A stretch of DNA of 32,005 nt from an uncultured Variovorax sp. (GTDB lineage: Bacteria > Pseudomonadota > Gammaproteobacteria > Burkholderiales > Burkholderiaceae_C), in contig CAJYQC010000501.1 in assembly GCA_913776885.1 (NCBI GenBank), positions 1 to 32,005 on the forward strand, given 5' to 3'. Below the pieces are notes generated by a model that made no database searches, was not told the origin of the DNA, and saw nothing but the letters and a program-made list of their open reading frames with translations. The position numbers and the translations under genes are program-made. Shown here piece by piece: positions 22,775 to 30,070 of this stretch. Every line of letters starts with the position of its first letter. Position 1 is the first letter of the stretch.

Positions 22775-25700
22775 CTAGCGGCCGTCCAAAGCGCGCGCCC
22801 CGCCAACTGGGTCGTTCTCGAAGATGCGAAGGGCACCCGAGTCGCTCAGGCGTTTTGCAGCGACGAGCGCATCGACCGCCTCCACGACACGTCGCTCAGC
22901 CTCCGCTGGCATGCGGGCCATGCCGATCAGCCGGCATACCGCTCTTGCGGTGTCGGACCGGGAAGGCCGGCCCGCCTCGCGAACGACATGCAACACCAAG
23001 GCGGCCACTTCCTCTGTGCAGACCTCGCTCACGTGCCGTTTGGACGCTTCGCTCGCGTCGGCGATACGGAATCCGTCCCAGTGCCTCGGGTCAGCGTTCG
23101 CCGGCCAATAGAAGGTCTCATGGCCCTCTTGCGTCCGCGGCAGCCTGGCCGGGATCAAACCCCTGAGCCGCTCGACAATCCTGGCGCCTGTGCGCTCGAG
23201 TCCCCACGCTCGTGCAACCCGCTTGAACAGCGCCGACTCGGGGACGGGTCCTTCGGCTTCGATCACGAGCTGAAGCTGATCCGAAAGCCGGCGGCTCGAA
23301 TGCAACTCGTAGAACGCGAGCGCGTCGCCAGGCGCGACGGTGGCTGGCGCGTACACCTGCAAGCTGCGGCCTTGCGGACCTGCCGTGGGCGCCTGTGCTG
23401 CAACGGGATCCAGCGCCGGCGTTTGTGCCGCACTGCCAGGCTCGGGATTGGCATCCGTCACCTCTGCATCGATCGGCGACGCTGGCGCAAATTCGTCCAG
23501 GCCCTCTCCAGTGTCGTCGCTCTCTTCTTCCACCAGGGACTGAAGCAACGCCGCCAGCTTCTGCATCTCTGACTCGGGATCGACCCACCAGTCCGTGGAC
23601 CAGATGCGGTGAATTCGCCAGCCGAGGCCCTCGAGCACCAACTGGCGCAGGCGGTCGCGATCGCGCGCGGTGGCTGCTGAGTGGTACGCGCGGCCGTCGC
23701 ATTCGATCCCGACAAGGTAGCGGCCCGGGGCACGCGGGTCCACGACGGCCATGTCGATGCGATAGCCCGAGCAGCCGACTTGAGGATGCACGGTCCAGCC
23801 CATGTCGCGCAGGACCTTGATGACCGCCAGCTCGAATGGACTCTCGGGCTCCAAGCCGGTCGGTGAACTCTGCTCGACGAGAGCCCGCGCACCGCGGATG
23901 GCGAATTCGAGATAGTGCTTCAGATCACGCACGCCGGCGGCGCGCACCCTCGCGAGGTCGATCTGCTCGGGCATGAGCGAGCTGTAGATGACCACCGCCT
24001 CACGCGCCCGCGAGATGGCGACATTCAGCCGACGGTGCCCCCCTTCGCCATTCAGTGGCCCGAAGTTCATGGTGGTCTTGCCCGCGGCGTCGGGGCCGTA
24101 GGTGATGGAGAAGAAGATGACGTCGCGCTCGTCGCCCTGGACGTTCTCGAGGTTCTTGACGAACAGCTTCTCCCGGGTCTGCGCCGCGATGGCACGGTCG
24201 AGGTCCGAATTTGCACGGCGCCGTGCATCCAGCAAGGTGTCGATGAGCGATTGCTGGGTCTGGTTGAAGGTGACGACACCGAGGGTCAGGTCACGCTTCT
24301 TCGGATTCAGGAAGTGCTCCTCGATGCCCGCGACGACGGCCTCCGCCTCCGCGCGGTTCGTCCTGCTGCCCCCACGGTCGTAGACACCCGCGACCCGCTG
24401 GAACTTGACTGCCAGGTCGTCGGTCACCGGTGACGGGAAGGTCACCAGAGAGTCGTCGTAGTAACGGTGGTTGCTGAAAGTGATGAGGCTTTCGTGGCGG
24501 CTGCGGTAGTGCCACTGGAGGCTGAGCCTGTTCATGCCGGCACCGAGGCATTCGTCAAGGATGCTCTCGAGATCCTCGACCCGCTCGTCGTCACCAGAAC
24601 CTCCGTCGTCACTGTCGGAGGATTTGTTGAAGAAGTTGGTGGGAGGCAACTGCTTCGGGTCGCCCACCACCGCCAGTTGCTTGCCGCGGGCAATCACGCC
24701 CACCGCGTCCCACACGGGAATCTGCGACGCTTCGTCGAAGATGACCAGATCGAACTGCGAGAAGCCTGCATCCAGGTACTGCGACACCGAGAGCGGCGAC
24801 ATCAGAAGGCACGGCTTGAGCTTGGGAAGAAGCGTGGGCATGGCCTGAACGAGCTGGCGCACGGGCATATGGGCACGCTGCTTCTGGCGCTCGCGCAGGA
24901 GGCGCCCCATCTCCGGGTTTGCCTTCGCTGCCACGCCCGTCGCGGAAGGAATCCGCCCCGCCAACGTCGCGGCAAGGTATCTTTCCGTCAGCTTCCAGTT
25001 GCGGTAGCTGAATTCGAAGTGCTCACCGACCTCGCTCAAGCCGATGACGCCCTCCTCGAGGTCCGACACGAGCCCCTGGAGTCCTTGCGCCACAGCCTTA
25101 TCCCGCACATTCCTCCACAGGCACCAGGCTTGCAGCCGCTGCTTGGACGCTTGCCAGCCAGCAATGACGCCTTGGAGACGCTCCAACGTCCCGTCTGCGT
25201 TGCTCGGCCCGGCAATCGGCGCAATCGGTCTGGCAGCATTGTTGAGCGCTTCGAGCTTCTGGCGCATATCGCGCCAGGCGCTGCGGAACTCGATGAGCGC
25301 CTGCCCGACCTTGCCGTTCGATTCGAGCGCGACGCGGTTCTCCGCAACCAGCGGCTGCAGGGCACTGCGCAGCGCCTGCGCGCGTGCATCGTCGCCTGCG
25401 GCGACTCGCGCCACCGCCTGGGAGAACCGATTCGCCCAGTCATCGTGAGCCGCCACTGCGCTCCAATCGGTTTTCAGGCCGTCGTAGGCGTCTTCGAGCA
25501 ATGCCTGCGCATCGGTGTGCATCGACCGCAGCACCAGGTCTTCCTCGTTGAGCTCCATCAGCGGGTGGAGCATTGCGTCGACCTGGGCCGCGGAGGGGCG
25601 CTTTCCGTCTTCGCGGAAGCCGGCCAGTTTCGCCGTGATGGCGCGCCTGCCCCATATCGCCTTCAGCCACCAGGATGCATTCGCCTCGGACCAGCTTGAA

Positions 25701-28700
25701 AGCAGCTCGGCGCCATTGAGCTTGGCCAGCTGCGGCGTCCATCCGGGGCCGACGCTTTCCCAGTGCTCGGCCCGTGCGGTGCCGTGCTTCACCAGTGCCT
25801 GGAGGCGCGCATGCGTTGCGGGCTCGTGGGCCTGGCGCGCGACCGCAACGGGTACCTTGGGCGCCGCGAGCAGCATGTCGGCAAGCGTGTCCGTGTGCCC
25901 GAAGGTGTCCATGCTCGAGCCCGCAAGGTTCAGCCCGAAGACGGCCTCGAGGGTTCGTGCCTTGGCCTGGAAGACCGTGACCACGCGGGAGAGATCCTGG
26001 CAAGCGACAAACAGCTCGTCTCCCCAGCCGTTGCTCCACTGCGTCATGCCGATGAGGCCGAGCGGGTGACCGTTCAGTCCGCCGATGGCGCCCGCCAGGG
26101 TGGCCATGCTCCGAGAGGTTTCCCTGAGCCCGTCGAGCTCGTCGCGCTTGTGCGTCATGGCGTCGGCCCACGGCATCGGGGACGGCTTCCTGACGCTGTT
26201 GCCGATGCAGGTGCCAATGGCGTCAAAAACCGTGAGCCCATTGGGGTGGACCTGATGCAACGAGCCGACGAGCCCGTTGAGCTCCTGGCGCAACTGCGCA
26301 AGGCGCTCGGCCTCGCGAGACCAGTCCTCCGAAGTGCGCTGGCCGGCCATGTCCAGCGCGCTGCCCAGTTGCTGCAGGACCTCCGACTTCTTCGACTTCG
26401 AGGAGTGAAGCTCGAGGCAGAAAGGCCCCAGCCCGATGGCTTCGAGCCGCCGATGCACGACCGACAAGGCTGCCATCTTCTCCGACACGAACAGGACGGT
26501 TTTGCCGCGCCCTAGCGCGTGGGCGATCATGTTGGTGATGGTCTGGCTCTTGCCTGTGCCTGGAGGCCCCTCGAGCACCAGGTCGCGACCCGTGTCAACG
26601 CAGCAGATGGCTTTCAGCTGCGACGAGTCGGACAGAAGCGGCGCGAGGATGTCCTGTGGCTTGTGGCTCAAGTCGAGCTGTGCAAACTCGGCAACTTCGC
26701 CATCGCGCTCGAAAGCCTGCCCAGGGTGGTCGATCAGGTGCTTCACCACGCGGTTGGCCTTCAGCTGCTCGGTGCGGTCCTGCAGGTCCTTCCACATCAG
26801 GTACTTCGTGAAAGAGAAAAGGCCCAGATGGGCCTCCTCACGGACTTCCCAGTGCTTGATCTCAGCGACTGCGAGGCGAAACGCCTGCAGCACGCGGCCC
26901 ACGTCGATACCCTTCTCGTCGCTGGGCAAGACTTCCAGCCCGGGAATACGGAGCTCGAAGCTGGCCTTGAGGAACTGCAGGAGCGTCGGGTTGACGATGG
27001 CTTCGTCGTCGTGCCTCGCGAGCCTGAAACCGGAACGCACCGACTGCCGTTGGAGCGTGACGGGCACCAGAAGGATCGGAGCGAGGTTCCTGCGCTCGGA
27101 CTTCTCGTCTTCCGTCCACCGCAACAGGCCGATGGCCAAGTAGAGCGTATTGGCGCCGCCTTCTTCCAGGCCCGTGCGCGCGACGGTATGGATGGCGAGC
27201 AGGCGCCCGTCCAGTTCATCCGCTTTCACCTCGGCGAGCAAATCCCTGTTCGCCAGTGCCTCAAGTGCCATGTCATCCAGCGGCGAGCTGCCACTGCGGC
27301 CGGCGTGGACCTCAGCCATCCGCGGGTCGGCCCCTTCCATGATGCCGGGTAGCGGCCGGACCTTGAAGTCCTTGCCGTCAGACAAAACGTCTTCGAGGCG
27401 TGCCAGGTCAGGCGCAACGAGCTTCAGGGTCGTCTTCGTGGCCTTGAAGTTCAGGAGCTTGTTGCGCAGCGTCAAATCCAGAAGGCGGGCTTTCCACTTC
27501 GACAGGCGCCCCTCCGGCGTCTCGTCAAAGGACAGGTCCAGCGGGTCGATCGCCGCCACATCCAGCTCGGGCAGCTGTGGGGGCGGCTCGATGCCGACCG
27601 GCGGCTGCTCCTCTTCGCTTTCTACCCGCCGTACTTGCACCGCCCTGGAAGGCAGGGGTTTGATCTGGACTTGGCGGGCACGGTGAATGTCCACCGCATA
27701 CCTGAAGGCATCCTCGTCGAGCAGGTGCGCACTGCCCTGCTCCATCGCAATCCGCAAGGTGGGACGGTGGCTGTGATGCAGCGCGATGCCTGTGGTCTCG
27801 AAGACCAGGAGTTCCCCGCTGTCGACACGCTTGCGCACGGCCTGCACGTCATCGGTCAGAGGGTCTGGGAAGCTCGCCTGGTGCAGCCACACCCCCACCC
27901 ATGCGTGCCCCTCCTTGATCAAGACCACAGGCCGCAGGCCCGCCTGCTCGAAGCAGGATGCAAAGAGCATGGCCAGATCCAGACAGGTGGCCACGCCGGT
28001 ATCAAGGACGCGGTCTGGCGTGCGAATCTTCTGGCCGTCGGTTCCAAACGACGCGGGCGGCTCCGCGTAGTGCAGCCCAGCGGCGGCGACGATGCTGTAG
28101 ACGGCAGATATCTGCTTCCACACCACATCACGGCTCTTGGACTGGTAGCCGTTCATCGACAGCTCGTTGTGCGCCTCCCGCAGCAGCCCCGAAGCCTTTT
28201 GCAGCAGCACATCGATGGCCGGGTTGTTGGGCATGCAGAAGGCCGCGAGCAGTTCCGGCAACGCGCGGGTTCCAGCCCATTGGTCGTAGGCAAGGACCTG
28301 CACAGCCTGGGTCCTGCGGGCCAATTCCGTATTGGCAGCCGTCACCGTCACGGTGATCGTTGCCTGCACGGCTTCCGAAAGCTCGGCCAGGAAGGTGTGA
28401 TCCGGGCGCAGGTCGATCGGCGAGATCCGGCGCGACTCGCCGGGTGCCAGTCGGTCGAACCGCAGCCTGGCTCCATCAGCAAAGCGCGGATTGCAGCCCA
28501 CCTGCACCTCCAGGCCTTCGAGCGCCTGCGACCCGTTGTTGGTCAGTCGCAGGGACCGTATGACCGGCACCGCGTTCTGAATCGACGCATACCCCAGCGT
28601 CCCATCCGCTTCGATGTCCACGAGGACCACTTCCGGCGGCTCATCGGGCTGCGCCCCTTCCTTGGCCCCAGTCGGCAAGGCTTCTTCGTTTTCCAGGACT

Positions 28701-28705
28701 TCCAA
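22775..28705 (-). CDS. DUF4011 / SF1 helicase / Vsr-like nuclease / DUF3320 protein (Hhe-type anti-phage defence)
   Basis: This 1976-residue protein combines several domains. Residues 40-140 look like a beta-sandwich. A transglutaminase-like fold follows (Cys241 in GVATCLDLAM, His267 in GHAWVGVWL, Glu303 in VFETT). DUF4011 spans about 400-470 (WKARLLDLTLRNKLLNFKAT). A Upf1-like SF1 helicase has Walker A GPPGTGKS at 713-720, DEASQIP with Asp1324 and Glu1325, GDPKQLPPTNFF, HYRSRHESL, and NVAISRAREAV near the end. A Vsr/MTES_1575-type PD-(D/E)xK nuclease has Glu1625, Asp1651 and the ECDGRAYHS motif at 1668-1676. DUF3320 follows from about 1795. I recall this architecture as the Hhe system that protects bacteria from phage. 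The start is TTG, supported by a perfect GGAGGAG six bases upstream. It is a single-gene unit. Confidence 0.92.
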   Translation of the reverse strand: MEVLENEEALPTGAKEGAQPDEPPEVVLVDIEADGTLGYASIQNAVPVIRSLRLTNNGSQALEGLEVQVGCNPRFADGARLRFDRLAPGESRRISPIDLRPDHTFLAELSEAVQATITVTVTAANTELARRTQAVQVLAYDQWAGTRALPELLAAFCMPNNPAIDVLLQKASGLLREAHNELSMNGYQSKSRDVVWKQISAVYSIVAAAGLHYAEPPASFGTDGQKIRTPDRVLDTGVATCLDLAMLFASCFEQAGLRPVVLIKEGHAWVGVWLHQASFPDPLTDDVQAVRKRVDSGELLVFETTGIALHHSHRPTLRIAMEQGSAHLLDEDAFRYAVDIHRARQVQIKPLPSRAVQVRRVESEEEQPPVGIEPPPQLPELDVAAIDPLDLSFDETPEGRLSKWKARLLDLTLRNKLLNFKATKTTLKLVAPDLARLEDVLSDGKDFKVRPLPGIMEGADPRMAEVHAGRSGSSPLDDMALEALANRDLLAEVKADELDGRLLAIHTVARTGLEEGGANTLYLAIGLLRWTEDEKSERRNLAPILLVPVTLQRQSVRSGFRLARHDDEAIVNPTLLQFLKASFELRIPGLEVLPSDEKGIDVGRVLQAFRLAVAEIKHWEVREEAHLGLFSFTKYLMWKDLQDRTEQLKANRVVKHLIDHPGQAFERDGEVAEFAQLDLSHKPQDILAPLLSDSSQLKAICCVDTGRDLVLEGPPGTGKSQTITNMIAHALGRGKTVLFVSEKMAALSVVHRRLEAIGLGPFCLELHSSKSKKSEVLQQLGSALDMAGQRTSEDWSREAERLAQLRQELNGLVGSLHQVHPNGLTVFDAIGTCIGNSVRKPSPMPWADAMTHKRDELDGLRETSRSMATLAGAIGGLNGHPLGLIGMTQWSNGWGDELFVACQDLSRVVTVFQAKARTLEAVFGLNLAGSSMDTFGHTDTLADMLLAAPKVPVAVARQAHEPATHARLQALVKHGTARAEHWESVGPGWTPQLAKLNGAELLSSWSEANASWWLKAIWGRRAITAKLAGFREDGKRPSAAQVDAMLHPLMELNEEDLVLRSMHTDAQALLEDAYDGLKTDWSAVAAHDDWANRFSQAVARVAAGDDARAQALRSALQPLVAENRVALESNGKVGQALIEFRSAWRDMRQKLEALNNAARPIAPIAGPSNADGTLERLQGVIAGWQASKQRLQAWCLWRNVRDKAVAQGLQGLVSDLEEGVIGLSEVGEHFEFSYRNWKLTERYLAATLAGRIPSATGVAAKANPEMGRLLRERQKQRAHMPVRQLVQAMPTLLPKLKPCLLMSPLSVSQYLDAGFSQFDLVIFDEASQIPVWDAVGVIARGKQLAVVGDPKQLPPTNFFNKSSDSDDGGSGDDERVEDLESILDECLGAGMNRLSLQWHYRSRHESLITFSNHRYYDDSLVTFPSPVTDDLAVKFQRVAGVYDRGGSRTNRAEAEAVVAGIEEHFLNPKKRDLTLGVVTFNQTQQSLIDTLLDARRRANSDLDRAIAAQTREKLFVKNLENVQGDERDVIFFSITYGPDAAGKTTMNFGPLNGEGGHRRLNVAISRAREAVVIYSSLMPEQIDLARVRAAGVRDLKHYLEFAIRGARALVEQSSPTGLEPESPFELAVIKVLRDMGWTVHPQVGCSGYRIDMAVVDPRAPGRYLVGIECDGRAYHSAATARDRDRLRQLVLEGLGWRIHRIWSTDWWVDPESEMQKLAALLQSLVEEESDDTGEGLDEFAPASPIDAEVTDANPEPGSAAQTPALDPVAAQAPTAGPQGRSLQVYAPATVAPGDALAFYELHSSRRLSDQLQLVIEAEGPVPESALFKRVARAWGLERTGARIVERLRGLIPARLPRTQEGHETFYWPANADPRHWDGFRIADASEASKRHVSEVCTEEVAALVLHVVREAGRPSRSDTARAVCRLIGMARMPAEAERRVVEAVDALVAAKRLSDSGALRIFENDPVGGARALDGR

Positions 28706-28710
28706 CGCTC

Positions 28711-28718
28711 ACTCCTCC
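28711..28718 (-). promoter_or_regulatory. Ribosome binding site that fixes the TTG start of the helicase-nuclease gene
   Basis: The minus strand reads GGAGGAGT six bases before TTG at 28705. No in-frame ATG near the N-terminus has comparable support. The pairing is stronger than for most genes in this window. Confidence 0.7.
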
Positions 28719-29026
28719 AGAGGAAAAGCCATTTTGCGCCCAGTGCAACAAGTCTCAGCTCACACGTTCAGGTGAATCACGCACTTTTCCGGGTGAAGCA
28801 AGTGCCGCGCGTCCGGTCGACTGCGCATCGACTGCGCGACCCCGGTCAGGTCGTGAAGCCGCCGTGGGCCATTCGATGGCTGCCCGGGCTCGGGCCTGAG
28901 CGTCCCCGACACGCAACACGCGCCGCCCGCAGCATGCCGCCGCCGGGCATTCCTGTGCCATGATGAAGTTAACAATTCCAATCCGAAACCCCGGGCGCCC
29001 CCCGCCCCCGATCGCATCGCGTCATC
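28719..29026. other. Intergenic region between the defence gene and the TRAP-like gene
   Basis: These 308 bases separate divergent genes. A minus-strand frame ending near 28760 (HLLHPEKCVIHLNV) looks faintly like a protein C-terminus but has no start or recognisable family. I see no tRNA, terminator or repeat. Promoters for both flanking genes are expected here, but none is obvious. Confidence 0.45.
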
Positions 29027-30070
29027 TTGGCCTACCTCGTCGCACTTCTGATGTTCGTCGCATCGCTGTGCCATGCGCAGACGGCGCCTGTCCAGCGCCT
29101 GCGCATCGTCGGAGGGCTCGGAGGGGTCACGCAATACACAGGCCAGGAGGAGCAGTTCTGGACGCGCGACCTCGCGGCGCTGTCCGGCGGGCGCTACACG
29201 GCCAGCATCGTGCCCTTCGACCGCGCGGGCGTGCCGGGCCAGGAGATGCTGAACCTGATGCAGCTGGGCGTGGTGCCCTTCGGGACGGCGCTGCTGAGCC
29301 AGGTGTCCGTCCAGCTTCCGGAGCTCGGCGCGCCGGACATGGCCGGCCTCAGCCCCGACGTCGCCACGCTGCGCCGCGTGGTCGGCGCATTCCGCCCCTA
29401 CCTGTCGCAGGTGCTGCGCGAGCGCTATGACGTGGAACTGCTGGCGATCTACATCTATCCGGCGCAGGAGGTGTTCTGCAGCAAGCCGATGCGCCGGCTC
29501 GGCGATCTCGCGGGCCGCCGCATCCGGGTGTCCAGCTCCATGCAGGCCGACTTCGTCTCGGCGCTGGGCGGCACGCCGGTGTACACAGAGTTCTCGCAGA
29601 TCGTCGCGAACATGAAGTCGGGCAACACCGAGTGCGCCATCACCGGGACCATGTCCGGGCACTCGCTGGGCCTGCATCAGGTGACCAGCGTGCTCTATGC
29701 CATGCCGTTGAACTGGGGTGTGGCGGTCTTCGCCGCCAACCGCGAGAGCTTCCTTGCGCTGCCGCCCGACCTTCAGGCGCTGCTGCGCAAGGAACTGCCG
29801 CGGCTGGAGAACGCGGTATGGACGCAGTCGGAGCGAGAGACCGAGGAAGGCATCGCGTGCAGCACCGGGGCCGCGGGCTGCAGCAGGCCCTCCCCGGGCA
29901 GCATGACGGCCGTGCGGCCCTCGCCGCAGGACGAGGCGCGCCGCCGCGAGATCTTCGCCACCCGCGTGCTGCCCGGATGGGTGCAGCGCTGCGGACCGGC
30001 GTGCGCCACCGTCTGGAATCAGACGATCGCGCCGGCAGTCGGCATCCAGGCCAGGTCGACGGGACAGTGA
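29027..30070 (+). CDS. Orphan TRAP-type (DctP-like) periplasmic substrate-binding protein
   Basis: This protein of about 347 residues has a hydrophobic export signal (AYLVALLMFVASLCHA, cleavage before QTAPV) and a DctP-family core. FDRAGVPGQEMLNLMQLGVVPFG and VFCSKPMRRLGDLAGRRIRVSS are followed by GGTPVYTEFSQIVANMKSGNTECAITG, the ligand-pocket region of TRAP binding proteins with its conserved arginine. No TRAP membrane genes (DctQ, DctM) are present. Its stop (TGA) overlaps the ATG of a GGDEF sensor gene by one base, suggesting a role in sensing rather than uptake. The start is uncertain: the only candidate in frame is TTG at 29027 without a ribosome site. The signal peptide then lacks a basic N-region, so a start or frame problem upstream is possible. 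Confidence 0.85.
   Translation: MAYLVALLMFVASLCHAQTAPVQRLRIVGGLGGVTQYTGQEEQFWTRDLAALSGGRYTASIVPFDRAGVPGQEMLNLMQLGVVPFGTALLSQVSVQLPELGAPDMAGLSPDVATLRRVVGAFRPYLSQVLRERYDVELLAIYIYPAQEVFCSKPMRRLGDLAGRRIRVSSSMQADFVSALGGTPVYTEFSQIVANMKSGNTECAITGTMSGHSLGLHQVTSVLYAMPLNWGVAVFAANRESFLALPPDLQALLRKELPRLENAVWTQSERETEEGIACSTGAAGCSRPSPGSMTAVRPSPQDEARRREIFATRVLPGWVQRCGPACATVWNQTIAPAVGIQARSTGQ

Noticed and set aside
28760-28960. Minus-strand peptide end (HLLHPEKCVIHLNV) as a possible gene remnant
   Set aside because: No recognisable family and no start. The upstream frame is only the antisense of the TRAP-like gene.
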